From NCBI GenBank assembly GCA_009823395.1, contig CM020512.1, positions 8,807,905 through 8,871,904 of the forward strand: a stretch of DNA of 64,000 bases, read 5' to 3'. This document shows, piece after piece, positions 36,271-63,549 of the stretch. This DNA comes from Thamnaconus septentrionalis (taxonomy: Eukaryota; Chordata; Actinopteri; Tetraodontiformes; Monacanthidae). Both the position numbers and the translations under genes were made by a program. Positions within the stretch are counted from its first letter, which is position 1. Every line of letters begins with the position of its first letter. The notes beneath the pieces are model-generated. The model was not told the DNA's origin, did no database searches, and saw only the letters and a list, made by a program, of their open reading frames with translations.

Positions 36271-38160
36271 GTGCACACAAGGCCACAGAAGCCATGAAGG
36301 GGAAGAATACAACTGGTGCAACCAGTGACTACATCCTCCAGGTGATATTTGGAAAAAAAAAATCTTGAATTGAACCAACAGCTGCACTCACTGTCATCAA
36401 ACCGGTGCTGTTTTTGTACATCCACAACATTCAGAGAATTTTCCAGTTCTGAGAGTATTTTTGGACATGCAGTAGAACCGATTCAAACAGCTAGCAGTAT
36501 TTCAGAAACTAATACCACAGGTTAAATCCTACTCTGCTTGACTGCAATATTTCAAAATAAACAAGGGTTGCAGCTCTAGATATATTGTGACCTGCTCTTG
36601 ATAAATATCTATCTTCCAGCGAGTGACGGTGACAGTGTGTTGTGCCAAATCTTTATTTAAATGCAGGTCGGAGACAGTTCCAAGACCTGAAATATGACGC
36701 CGACGACAGTAACCTGATACTGAATATCTGAGGATTTTTTGTATGCAGTTTTTGAACACTCGAACACAATCTGTTTTCAACACGGGCGGCTCTCTGACGT
36801 GAGAATCACAGGTAACTTTTTAACCGACAACAGCAGAAAAATCAACGGCTCCAATCTGTCAGGTCATCAATCATCCCGCGCCATCAAGAGATGATTAATC
36901 CATATCAATATTTTGGTAGTCAATTAGTGCAGCTGACCGTCCAGGTGAGCGATGAATGATTGACTGCAGTCTCGCTTTCAGGATGGTCAATTAAAAACAC
37001 TTTGCGTTGGCGCTCGCTGGGTGTTTCATCAAACATCACCGTCTGATTGATGAGTAAAGTTCTGCAGAGCGGCGTGCTGAGATCACCCGAGCGCTAAATA
37101 GATGAACAGAACTCTGAGGGATTCTTTTTTTGTCTGCCTATTTTGCTGGAATTTCAATATTTTCAGCGATCACATCGCGGGTCAGACGGGACAAGCTGTT
37201 TTAAAACACATCTCTCTCGTCTTTTTTTCCCCCCACCAACGGAGGTGAAAATTTTCTTTTCAACAGACGCGCCATCACTGTCGCAGTGTGCCAGTGGATG
37301 ACAGTGAAGGGCTTTTACTCGGTGGCGTCAGGACGCCACAGTGTATTGTTAGTCATGTGAGAAGTGTTGTTTAGTCAGGCCGCCTGAAAATGTCTCATTT
37401 GAGCTGTAATAAATCCGGACTGGGGTGGGCGACGGCTCTCATCCTGTGACCTGGCGCGGCGGACGGAATTTTTCCTAAATCCTTCCAACTGGCGAGAAGA
37501 GCCCATAGGAGGTGTTTGGAAAGGAGAGTCGAAACTTGTGACTGGACCAGCCAGCTTGGTTTCAACTAAAACTGCTAGTTCAGCCGAGACGCCATAATTG
37601 GCATGGGCAAACTACGGCCCAGGGGCCATATGTGGTCTGCTAAGCTTTTTAATCCGGCCTGCCAAACTTGAAGAAATTATATTAATAGTAAGTGGGTGAT
37701 TAAAAAAAAGCTGCATTTCATCCATTTTTACAGTGTTTTAAGAGTCATTTCAATTGGAAGCTGCAAAGACACTGATTTTGTTGGAAAGTGTTTGTTCAAT
37801 TTCAATTGACATTAAAGAACATTTTCTACATATCTCATTATATATGTACTTCTCAGATGAGGTGGGGTCACCAAAACCCTCCATCCATCTGCTGCTGCTC
37901 CGGCCCCTCTGTCAAATTTTAGAAGCCATTGTGGCACCACAATGGCTTATGGCAATGGTGATGGTAATAGCGTTACCATCACCAGCACATTAGTCTCATT
38001 TAATGTCCTGTTTGCCAGCCACAATTTTTACACAAATTCTATCTGAAGCCAGTCGGGAAGAAAGGGATTTTTGAATTACAATTTTGAATTCAATTTTGAA
38101 TTAATCTCCATCCAAATCAGCATCCATGCTGATCTTTTTTTCTTTTTTAGCAGCAACCAC
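36271..38160. other. Intergenic region, right part
   Basis: No gene supported. The segment 36780-37120 is moderately complex and contains homeodomain-type words such as GATTAATC and CAATTA, so it could be a conserved non-coding element. This is a guess from composition only. Confidence 0.25.
37600..37940. repeat. hAT-like dispersed repeat, reverse-oriented relative of 4917-5012
   Basis: It begins GCATGGGCAAACTACGGCCC, a common terminus of hAT-type repeats, followed by TTTTTAATCCGGCCTGCC. Its right part (37860-37940) is the reverse complement of 4940-5010: GATGGATGGAGGGTTTTGGTGA and TCTAAAATTTGACAGAGG on the minus strand. Confidence 0.55.
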
Positions 38161-38635
38161 TGGTTACAGCTCACAGTAGCTCCATCTCCCCGGTCTGTTT
38201 TTCATGATTTGAAGCAGACTCTTGTTATCAGTCGAGAGGGCTGACTGGTTGCAGAGTCCAATGAAATTGTCAAAGAAAAAAGACCCGCTGAGTGGAGGTC
38301 GGCAACGTGGGTGTGCGAGACTTGCGAGCAGCTGGGCAAGGTCGCTCACGGCGGCGACGCGATCAGAAAAGCATCGGAGGTCACTCTTGTGCTTCAACGG
38401 CACTTTTAATAAAACAGACATTTCATCCTCACAACAGCAATGTCTGGACAGAGAGAGGGGGGGAGGGGCGTGGCGGGAGGAAGGAGGGGCGTGGGGGAGG
38501 CTGGGTGAGGGGGTTCCCTCTGCTGATTGGCTGGTTTGCTCCTGGTGGAGAGGGTGTGGGGGTGCTGCTGCTGAGCACAGAGTCAGACAGGAAGATGGGA
38601 GGGCGATGTGTGTGTGTGTGTGTCTTTGTGTGTGT

Positions 38636-38666
<31 letters not shown>

Positions 38667-39760
38667 ACAACCTTGGCTGCTTCTCCTTCCCGTGTCCAAC
38701 TTCAGTGTTGTGAGATAGCAAAGAGAACCCCCCGTCCTCCTCCCCCTCCTCCTCCTTACCCGCTCCCATCCACCGCCAACCCCCCCCTCACATATTTACA
38801 GGGGAAAATTAATACATTCAGTTAATTCACTAAGTAACAAAGCTAATTTATCTGTGTTTGTTTTTCTTCTTGAGCAGAAATCACAAGGTTTGCAACATCC
38901 ACTTTCCAGACAGACTCGACCCTCCGACCCATTCCTACAATCTTGACGCACACAGTCCAGTCAGTAGGTCTCTTGGTTTCGTTTTTCTCTTCTATCGACA
39001 AACAACTCACACAAAAATCCCAAAACCCCACAACGCGCCCAATTTTTTTTTCTGTTTTTTTTTACATTTTGTTTTCTCGAAGACTGTTAAACCCCCACTT
39101 ATTTATAAGTATGTACAGAAGCAGCAATCTAACCATCCCAAAAAAACAAAACAATCGCCCACCCACCCGCAAACCCACTTGCAGGCCTTCCATCAGCCGT
39201 CCCAACTTCCTCCCCAAGACGGAAAAAAAAAAAAACGGAAAATCCTGACGCCTGTCGGGCCGCCCCGTTCCGTACGCTGCCCACGTCTTACCCTGTTCTA
39301 AAACAGCATGCCAAGTTTAACAATGAACACAGAAAATGTCTCTATACAGGAAAAAGAAAAAGAAAAAAACACCCTTTAAAAATGTTGGTTTGTGTGTGCG
39401 CGCGCGTGTGTGTGTTTTCTGCTCCTCCTCCCGTCTTCCCACGGCGGTGGACTTAAGACAAGTTTTCAGCGGCGACAAACAACCGTCGTCTCACTGGATT
39501 TTGTTTTGTTTTTTCTTCTGTTTAGTGCAGGGGCGGCCGGCTCGAGTCGTAATAAAAGTCCTGTCTATGTTAGGGGGGAGGGGGGGTGATGATGAGCAGT
39601 GAGGGTGAGAGGGGGGGCAGTTTACCAGGGTCTCTGAGGCAACAGGAAAATGGTTCCTCCTCAGTGGGGAGGAGGAGGAGGAGGAGGAGACGGGAGGTCC
39701 AGGGAGGAGGGCGGCCACTTTTTTTTTTTTATATCCCCCTTGTGGTCGTGTTTGTCAGAG
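38160..39760 (-). other. Probable TMEM240 3' untranslated region
   Basis: No second gene is visible between 38.2 kb and the TMEM240 stop. The plus strand is G-rich at 38445-38480 and 39573-39700, so the transcript is C- and pyrimidine-rich there. Long overlapping frames on both strands are low-complexity. No convincing AATAAA on the minus strand was pinned down. Confidence 0.35.
38606..38667. repeat. (TG)n microsatellite
   Basis: TG run with one TCTTTG and one AG interruption, in or near the TMEM240 3' untranslated region. Confidence 0.95.
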
Positions 39761-54640
<14,880 letters not shown>

Positions 54641-55319
54641 CAAAACTTCCAAACTGGCCGCCGTCTTGTGGCCCCTGAGCAGGAGGCAGGCGGGCGGGCG
54701 GGCGGGTGGCTCTTCCTCCTACCCGCGGCGATGGAGACGCTCCGGCTGGGCTTTGGGCGCTCTGTCCCGGCAGGAGCAGCTCATGGAGCCGCCGCGCCGC
54801 TCCTGGCTCCCCGTCCCTTCAAACTGCCCGGTCTCCCTCCGTACCCTCCTACACACACACATACACGCACGCACACACCAAGCCGCCTCTCTCCCTGTCT
54901 CTCTCTCTGTGTCTCTCTCTCTCTCTCTCCCTCTCTCTCTCAGCCTTCACTGCACCCTCTCTCCATCCAAGTATACACCCCCCACCCACCCACCAACCCT
55001 CCCCCGGTCGGTCGGTCGGGATGCGGCTGCCGCCGGCTCCAAAGAAAGCAGCCTTCTTCTAATTAGTGATGCAAAAATCTCACAATCCAGACTCCCCCAA
55101 AAAATAAATACAAGAATAACACGGCTTCAAAAAAAGAACAAGTAAGGTTCCCGTTGTATCCTCCCAGGGATGCCCCTGGTATCCTTCCCCAGCAGCAGCA
55201 CCACCGGCAGCAGCAGCAGCACCGCGTCTTCCAAGTTATTCCAAACCAGGGATTGCGCGTCTATGCCGGCCGATTCTCTCCTCCATCGGCGGAAAGATGG
55301 GGGAGGAGAGGAGATGGGG

Positions 55320-55321
<2 letters not shown>

Positions 55322-55351
<30 letters not shown>

Positions 55352-55394
55352 AAGAAGAAGAAGAAGAAGAAGAAGAAGAAGAAGGAAGAAAAAA
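55322..55394. repeat. (AAG)21 trinucleotide repeat
   Basis: A pure purine AAG tract on the plus strand, 55322-55384, followed by GGAAGAAAAAAA. Long Arg/Lys or Ser frames across it are artefacts. Confidence 0.95.
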
Positions 55395-55701
55395 AACCCT
55401 GCACGACTTCTCTCTCAAAGAACTGCAGCAACTCCTTCCGCGGCCATCGCCCTCGTCTTTCCTCGAGAATGCCTCGGTCTCCTCCACATGCGGCTCCGCG
55501 TCGCGTCGCTCACCCGTCGGTGTCTAAAACAAAATAATAATAATAAAAAAATAACAACCCTCAGACCCGCCCTGCGCCCCGAGTCCAGTCCAGATCCCAC
55601 AACGGCAGCTGCATCGACGCCCGGAGCCAGACACGCATGATCATCCCATCCTGGCTTCCAGCAGCTAACCGAGAGCCTCCACTCCCACCTCTTTGGAGCC
55701 C

Positions 55702-55838
<137 letters not shown>

Positions 55839-56455
55839 GCGAGAGAGAAAGAGAAAGAGCGGTGGGCGGTGTGAGAAGGGAGAGCTGCCTTCATGGTCTC
55901 AGCCTATAGGCTCAGTATTTATAGTGGCTACCTGGCGGTGCACCGGCTCCAATACTCGTGGTTGGTGTGGTCCCATTCTGGGGCTCAACGGTTTTTTTTT
56001 TCTTTTCTTTTTACACCAACACACAGACATTCGTAAAAACACACATTTCCTTCTTCTTTCCCACATTGCAGCTCCTCTTCTCATTCTGCGCCATTGCCCA
56101 TCGTTTCCTGTCCAACTACACTCACTTCGTACTGAGAATGAAATTTCATTGGAAAAATAAACCTCTTTGGAAAGTTCAAAGAGCTGTCGTTTTCTTTTGC
56201 AGGTTATGCTTCACTGTTGTATGGCCATAATATGTCATTGGGATATTTCAATTGCGCCAAAACGTCACATCAAGCGCTTCTTAGCATTGTTTTTCCTGCA
56301 GTGCCATAAATATTCACCATGAAACCCATGAGCCATTTAAATTTCATTTTTTAAATTCGTTTTCAGCACCATGGACAGTTACCACAAGCACTGTACATTT
56401 AGCTGGATAACATTTTCTTGTTTCTTGATTTTTTTTTCCAACTATGTCATTTTTA

Positions 56456-56494
56456 AAGAAGAAGAAGAAGAAGAAGAAGAAGAAGAAGAAGAAG
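56456..56494. repeat. (AAG)13 trinucleotide repeat
   Basis: A second AAG tract 1.1 kb from the first. Confidence 0.95.
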
Positions 56495-56499
56495 GAAAA

Positions 56500-58140
56500 A
56501 GTAATTAACATCCATGGTTGTAAATTGTTTATTAAGCGCTCTCACCGCTACCAACGCTTGCTGCTGTCACATGCAGGCACACGGCCAAAGTTCCTTCATT
56601 TCTGACCTCCTCCTGCTCACTCGCACTGCCAGACTGGGCACCAGTGTAGCAGACTCTAATTAAAATCTGCAGGGGTTAGAGCGGGGATAATGTAAAGATT
56701 TATTAGTGGAACTGGAGACACCCAAGCAGTCTAGATTGCGTATGCAACTATGGCTGTATGAGAGCTACGTATCTGTACACGTCAATTGGATTGTGACGCA
56801 GGAATTTTAGATGCACTCAAACTAAAAGCAAGGTTTCGATAACTTGCATTGAACACCAACAATTTTTTTTATATCTCTTTGACCTTGGGAATCAGATGTT
56901 TTGTTTCTTAAACATTGACCCTCACTCACAACTGTCTCTTGTTAATTTTCCATAGAAATCAATTTGAAGGTGTTTTCTACCAATGTATCCATCATAGTGC
57001 TTTAGTCAATGAAGTCCATAAAAAAATGTAAAAAGTCCATTAAGACAGTCTCACCTTTGCTCAAACCACTGTTCAGTGACTGACAGTGTGAGCTGAAGCA
57101 CACAGTTCTTGTAATCACCATGTGTGACGTCAGAGAGCATTTACCAGGAAGCTCCAGAGAGGTGGAGAGGTGCTTGATTCTGGCTTCAGAGGCACCTTGC
57201 AGCCATCTTGTTTTGCTTCCCTTTAACGTGTTGAAAGTACAACAAAAGATCACATCAACAGGATACTAAAAGGGTTGAGGCAGTAAACACAGGACTAGAT
57301 TAATTGACAAAGTTGTCACTCCAGATGCCTTTATGACAAATAAAATCTTGAAGTGGGACATTTAAATGCCGTATATCTTTTCATTTTTTTAATTGGTCCA
57401 AGGAACTGACTTGTATATTTTCTCAAAAGAAATTCAGAACATCTAGCCCTATAGACTGGATGTCTTTTTTCCCCAAGAATTGGAAGCATTCTATAGAACC
57501 GACCCACATACAGTCATATGTACACATATTTCAATGCACATATATGCACCCTTTTTAACAATTTGTTATCCACGCTCTGCTACATTTCTATTTCCAGTCA
57601 GGTTACTGATGCTGATTGGTGCTCACACTCGAATGCTTGGTTAGCCTTCAGGCCTTTACATCTGTTTACACATTGTTCCGTGCCTCATTAAGATGTATAG
57701 CAAACAACACAGCAACTAATGAGGATGTGGGACTCTTATAGCCAGTGGTATGGTACAATTTATATTTTTATGTATATTTAGCTAACAGGATAGTACAGCT
57801 CACAGTATCCTCTGTTGCCTGATGCAGTTTTGTGCCTTGAAGCTGTGTTGTTGTTTTTTTGGTCTCAGTGTGACTTTTTTTTTTTTTTAATGTTGTAAAC
57901 ACCCTGTTATTGCGTCTTATCCCACTCCACCCCCACACTATTTTTACCAGCTGTGTGGAGTCATCAGAAGGAGCTGGTGGTGTGTAAGATTTTCTGGGAG
58001 TTCAACACGACAGAAGGTGGAGTGATGATCAGAGGCAAGAAATCTCCTTCACAACTGTAACTCTACCTCCTACTCTGTCCTGAGTCACACAGTCTGCATT
58101 ATAGAATGAGTCACTCTACACAGACAGACAGACAGATAGA
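56500..58140. other. Intergenic region between TMEM240 and OTUD3
   Basis: No gene or recognisable repeat family. It is AT-rich with a few short open frames that have no supporting splice or domain evidence. Confidence 0.4.
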
Positions 58141-58143
58141 CAG

Positions 58144-58196
58144 ACATACAGATAAAGAGAACAGATAGATAGATAGATAGATAGAAATATAGATAT

Positions 58197-58243
<47 letters not shown>
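58144..58243. repeat. (GATA)n tetranucleotide repeat
   Basis: Two GATA blocks (58164-58185 and 58199-58243) separated by a short AT-rich spacer, preceded by a degenerate CAGA repeat at 58118-58144. Confidence 0.95.
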
Positions 58244-58439
58244 TATTAAGGCTGTAATTCTATACATTTTAAGTATATAGTTTGAGCGTTTGACTGTTTA
58301 AATTGTTAGCTCAAACGATTTCAGGTTGCACGGTTTTCTCCCGTCTGTCTGAGTAAATCTCCCGTTGAACGCTGCGGTTTGACCCGTATCACTTCCCGTA
58401 CGTCATGACGCATTCAAATTACGTAACACATACGTATGC

Positions 58440-59140
58440 GGAAGCGGAGTTGTAAACAAGAGACGGATAATCACTCCCTTCTTCTCAGAAGCTAAAACAA
58501 GTTAGAAACGAAACGTGTGTGGATGTTTCCCCACTCAAATAAGGTAAATCTTTGTCTAGTAGGAAAATAAGGTTCTATTGGTGTTGTGTTCAGCTTACGA
58601 CAGACAGGAGGATACTATATGTTACGTAACTTGGACCAAACATCTTCGGACAGCTAGCTAGCTGGGTAACCTCACGTCAACTAGCCGTTAGCTAGTTGAC
58701 TGTGCTCACTAGCATTTAGTGTGAGTTCAAACGGAAATGCTACTACTACTACTACTACTAATAATAATAGTCGGTGTAGTCATGTGACCGCTACCGATGC
58801 ACTGCTGACATTGTAGCAAGCAAAGCGTTTTATTATTTTTCAAATTCACCTTTGACCCCAGTGGTGCCCGTCAAGGAATGATTTAATCAGTGCTTCTTGT
58901 TAGTCATCAATTGGCTTAACCCTTACTTTAGAAAATTTGATCGTTCAGATGTTACTTAAAACCGTCCAGTAACCCTTGTCCTGTTTATTTGTTGTTGTTT
59001 GTTTGTTTGTTTGTTTTAATTTCTAATAGGTTCCAGATGTAGGACAGTAGTTGATTCAAGTGCCAGCTCACGTTTGCATGAAAAAGGAACACAGCGTGCT
59101 GCTCACTCCACCCCCAACTTGGAAACCATTTTAGACCAGC
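58440..59140 (+). promoter_or_regulatory. OTUD3 5' leader with a probable leader intron
   Basis: A likely non-coding first exon ends at 58543 (CAAATAAG then GTAAATC). The matching acceptor TTCTAATAG ends at 59029 after a T-rich tract. The leader then holds an 18-codon uORF at 59078-59134 that stops 6 bases before the main ATG. GCTAGC/TTAGC words cluster at 58655-58725. The CpG-containing stretch at 58360-58450 is the likely promoter. Confidence 0.5.
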
Positions 59141-62100
59141 ATGTCCAGAAAGCAGACGCCCAAAACTGGACGGAGTAACAAGAAAAATGATGTAGAAAGA
59201 AAGAGGGATGAGAGAGCGGCGCGCAGAGCCATCGCAAAGGATCGAAAAAACCGGCCTCAGGACAGCGATGACGGAGCCGAATTTGTTAGTTTTTCCAACC
59301 AGCTTCAGGCGCTGGGTCTGAAGCTGAGAGAAGTTCCTGGAGACGGGTAACAACACGAGAGAGCACATGGAATCTCACTGCTCTCGTCCTTACTGCTTCC
59401 CTTTTCTGTTCATGTATAATGCAGCGCAGCTCTAATATTCAACCCAAGTCATCAGGTTTATTTCACCATTCAGAAATGAAAGAGCGCGATCTCTATGACT
59501 GTTTTCAACTAAGCTAAATTGTTTTAGACATTATGCAATTGTTATAAACAACTTTACAAAATCCAGAACACACTCAAAGAATCACACTGAATGCATAAAT
59601 GCTTAAAGGCCTTTCTATTAACACAAATTGATCTTTTGTCCGAGAACCTTAAGACTACTATGCAATTTTAGAGTCATTTGGAGACAATCCAGTCATTGTC
59701 TTTACTTTCTGCAGGAACTGCCTGTTCAGAGCTCTCGGTGACCAATTAGAGGGTCACTCACGGGGTCACCTCCGCCTTCGGCAGGAAACTGTCCAGTATA
59801 TGATGTCCCATCGGCAAGACTTTGAGCCCTTTGTCGAGGACGACGTCCCTTTCTCACAGCATTGTAAGTGCTTGATTGTGAATGCTCAGCAAATTAAATG
59901 GAGGCAATGTGGCCATCCGGTACTGGCAGTGGACTTTGCTGTCATTTGGTTGCTCAAGGCAAGTCTCTGGATTTAAAATTAGAAACAAATGTGCACAGCA
60001 ACTGTGCAATGACCCCTGGTGGCCATCTGTTTTTACTAGCAGAGCTGAGTGGAAGGGAATGTGAAGAGACAGTGAAGGATCCCCAGTCAGCCAATTCTGA
60101 AAGATATTTTATATTTCATCTCTGAAAAACCGTCTGTTCCAAAGTCCATAGTTGCCCATGTTGTAAAAAGAGGTTGTTTGGACAATGTGGTTAGTACATC
60201 AAATACTGAACAGTGTATTGAATTGTCCTTTTCTCATAGATGATACAAAACTATTTTTCTAAGGTTTATTTTTATTTTTACGTTCACTGTGGAAATAATA
60301 TACAGGTATTAAGATTAATTAAGAAACCACGTCAACGCCATAGAAAGATCCCTGGGTTTACTACTGCCTTCTTTTCCTCCTTGCAGTGTCCAACCTCTCT
60401 CAGCCTGGAACGTTTGCCGGCAATGACGCCATCGTGGCCTTTGCTCGCAGTCAGCAGGTGAAAGTGGTGATCCATCAGCTCAACACCCCACTGTGGGAGG
60501 TAGGCACATGTGAAGACTTTCACACTAGCACCACTGCAGCTGCTGCAGCTGCTGTTGCTTTACATGACGTGACTTGCGTTTGTGTCGTCTCACTGTTGTC
60601 GCTCTCGCGCTGCAGATAAACGGCGTCGAGAAGCTGTCGGGCAGAGAGCTACACATTGCCTACCGATACGGAGATCACTATGACAGTGTGAGGAGAACTG
60701 GAGACAACTCAGAGAGTCCCGCTCAGCTTCGTATAGAGGTACCCTCACTCTAAAGTAAACACTGATGAATCATTTAGGATGAAATATCCCACTCCTTCAT
60801 CCGTAATGAAGCCTTGCCCCCCCCCCCCCCTCTCTCAATGTCAGCATTTAGTTTTTTGTTTTTTTTCATTCACTGTTTCTAGAGTTTGCAGAACTCACAA
60901 GGGCAGCAGCGAGAATTTGGGGACGGTCAGAAGGAGCGAAAGAAAAACTCCTCTCCGTCAGCCTCAGAGGACGACAATGTCATCCTAAACTCCATCAAGA
61001 ATCGAGGAATCCACGGTTGGTCAGGATTTCCACTCGTCTCAGTAGCTGCGTTTCATTACCCCTAGAATTGTGCAAAACCTAAATATCGTAATAAAAAAAA
61101 CGTAATAGAAACAGCTGAACTTCGAAAAACCTCTTAAATTTCGCAAAAAGGTTTTGACGATCTCATGAAGTGGTTTTTCAGACGTATCGATACAGAGGTA
61201 CATCGCAAAAGTGTCATGGAAACACTTTTCTCGCATTTACACGTCAGCTGACGTGACGTATAGGGTCACGTGATCAGTTCACTTCAAGTGGAAATGGCGT
61301 GTTGTGTTTGGACGGAGGATATTTTTTACAATTAATCAAAGAGAAAAATATAACAATCATTCTTGACAGCAAACAAATGTAAAGAAACAAAAGCAAACAA
61401 TTCCTGTAAATTCTGTGAGATGAGATTTTACGAGAATTATTTCCTGCGAGAATTCTTGCGGGACAAGATTTCACAAGAATTGCGGCTGTTGCGCTTTGCA
61501 CCATTCACTGGAAACGCCTGCAAATCGCAATTGTACTTTGTCGAAATTTTAGAAATATCGCTTTTATTTTTGAAAAAAACTAGTGGAAACGCAGCTATTG
61601 ACTTACAGGAGAAATTAGGCATTAATAGACAATCGAAAGCACAGTTCATTTATTCCAGCTTATCTCATCCAATTGATGTTCCATTGATGCTCTAAACTTA
61701 AAATACATTCTTATCCTTGTGGCTGTTTTGTTTCCAGGTGATGAGGAGAATTTGCTCCAGCTGAGCGCTGCAACCATCAATGCTGAGTGGCTGGTCGGCT
61801 CCATGCTTGGCCAGTCCTGCCAGGGCCAGTGTGCTTCCGGATCCTGCTCGGCGTGCAGTGAGCAGAGACAGCCAGGAGATGGTGCCAATATGCAAAAATC
61901 AAAGGTACGTTGGAAGACGAGTGTCTTTGCGTTGCATTTTCTTTTCAGTGACATTAGTAAAGATGGTGCTGTGTGTATTTCTTTCTTACACGCAGGTATC
62001 AAACAAGCAGAGGAAGGAGCAGCAGAGGCTGGAGAAGAAGAAGCGACAAGAGGAAAGGCATCGGCAGAAGTTTCTCCAGAGCAAAGGACATCAGGACCAG

Positions 62101-62154
62101 AACCTGCCTGATGCCGTCACTTTAGTACCAGCACTCAACACTCTCAGTATATAG
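59141..62154 (+). CDS. otud3: OTU domain-containing deubiquitinase 3 (OTUD3), 7 coding exons, 349 aa
   Basis: OTUD3 is an OTU-family cysteine protease that removes ubiquitin chains; reported human substrates include PTEN. Exons: 59141-59346, 59715-59863, 60387-60499, 60616-60738, 60883-61015, 61738-61904, 61996-62154; phases join. The N-terminus [20 protein letters not shown] is basic and conserved. The OTU core is intact: [15 protein letters not shown] with D68 and catalytic C71, [23 protein letters not shown], and [14 protein letters not shown] with catalytic H177. The C-terminus has the conserved [20 protein letters not shown] coiled-coil-like stretch. Human OTUD3 is 398 aa and has a UBA domain between the OTU core and this tail; here exons 5 and 6 are Ser/Gln/Cys-rich with no clear UBA. 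The gene converges on BCAS2. Confidence 0.93.
61043..61597 (+). mobile_element. Inverted-repeat MITE filling OTUD3 intron 5
   Basis: The termini are TAGCTGCGTTTCATTAC and GTGGAAACGCAGCTA, an inverted repeat bounded by TA. The 555-base element occupies most of the 722-base intron. The interior contains ACGTCAGCTGACGT and GGTCACGTGATC palindromes (CRE-like and E-box-like). The copy at 17249-17720 lies in opposite orientation. No open frame resembles a transposase. Confidence 0.7.
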
Positions 62155-62629
62155 ACTGGAACATGGCCAAAATACCCTAGATCCCCTTAACTCGCTGTTG
62201 GCAGATGCTCTTCCTCAAACTTTTTGCACTTAGTCCAATCTAATTCAGTCACAGCGGACGACTTCTGTTTCTTGGAGAAAACCCTGTAGTCTCTTAAGTG
62301 GAATCCAGTGCGACGGTGCCTGAAGTGTGTGAGGTGGGTGAAAGCTGTGGGAGAGAAGAGTTTTTAGTGTTGGTTTATGTCAGGTTCCCCTTCAACCTGG
62401 TCTAGCTTCAGTGCTCCGCCACACCCCTCTTCCTGTGCTGGACACCTGGCTTCACCCCTGACACCCTACCAAGATAATCTCATACAGCTGGGCTTTTTGA
62501 TACGCCACAGTGTTCATATTGTAATTATATTCTAATGTTTTTTGTTGATGAATCTGACTAAAAGAAGAATGACGGAAGTGTGGCAGTTGTGATGGAATGA
62601 CTTGTTATGCACACTCTAATGTGGCAATC

Positions 62630-62635
62630 AATAAA
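62630..62635 (+). promoter_or_regulatory. Polyadenylation signal of OTUD3
   Basis: AATAAA about 475 bases after the OTUD3 stop codon, followed by T/GT-rich DNA (GTCTCGTTCTCTTAATGTG). Confidence 0.5.
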
Positions 62636-62874
62636 TAACTGAAGAAGTCTCGTTCTCTTAATGTGCAACTCAATATATAAAAGTTAAATATTCAATTTGT
62701 GTTTTTAAGTATTCTTTTGTGTAATTTCTCACTAAAATCTCCTGATGACATTTTAGTACAACTTGATTAGTAGTTTTAAGACATTAAACAAAAGCTCCAT
62801 TTAAAATTCAAAATGAAAATACAATTTTGAAGCTGTGATACCAGAATAAATGAAGCCAATTGAATACACAAAGG

Positions 62875-62880
62875 TTTATT
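62875..62880 (-). promoter_or_regulatory. Polyadenylation signal of BCAS2
   Basis: TTTATT on the plus strand is AATAAA on the minus strand, about 670 bases after the BCAS2 stop. It is 240 bases from the OTUD3 signal, so the two transcripts end close to each other. Confidence 0.5.
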
Positions 62881-63549
62881 TTATGAAAAAAACAAAACAA
62901 GATTTGGCTGGGACCTGCTTCAATGCAGTTCACAGTCTGTACATTTTATTCTAAACAACTGAATTCTGTTGGTTCACACTTTAAATGAAGATTATCAGTT
63001 AAAATAACTGCTACAACTTGGGAGAATTTATGGCTTTACAGAGAGTGGGTCTATACAAGATACAAGACTTTGTACAATAGGCATTTCGAAAATGTGTCAA
63101 GCAGAGCAGTGGATGTAAAAATAAGAAATATCAGCTGCCCAATCATTCCTGAAAGTGAGACATCAAGTGGTCAGACTGGAGTTATCCAGGCTGCTCCATG
63201 ACCCATCAGGGCTGCATAATCATGTATGACTGACCATCAAGGTGTAAAAAAAAAAAAAATCTGCTGAGTTTGTATCAGCAAAAACAGCAATCCTTTACAA
63301 AACTGTGTAGAAAATCAAACTGGACATCCATGTAGACTACTGCGTCTTCAACTACTAGTCTACAGGAGAGGGAGAAGAGACATTCTAAAAAAACAAAACA
63401 TCTGTTGTTGCTGAGGATGCTGGGTTATTCGGTCTGAATGTTTTAAATGTCTTGGACATGTAAACTCTCCCTCCTCATGCTGCTTGACAGTCCAGCTCCA
63501 TCCTACCAGCAGATTTTCCGTCCTGTGTTGGCTGCTGAGGGTGAGAAGT

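Noticed and set aside
38164..38825. 177-201 aa frames on both strands near 38.2-38.8 kb
   Set aside because: Low-complexity Ser/Pro/His or Gly/Arg sequence across a TG repeat; more likely TMEM240 3' untranslated or intergenic DNA.
55154..55640. Frames with Arg/Lys- or Ser-rich runs upstream of TMEM240
   Set aside because: They translate the (AAG)n tract; no splice or domain support.
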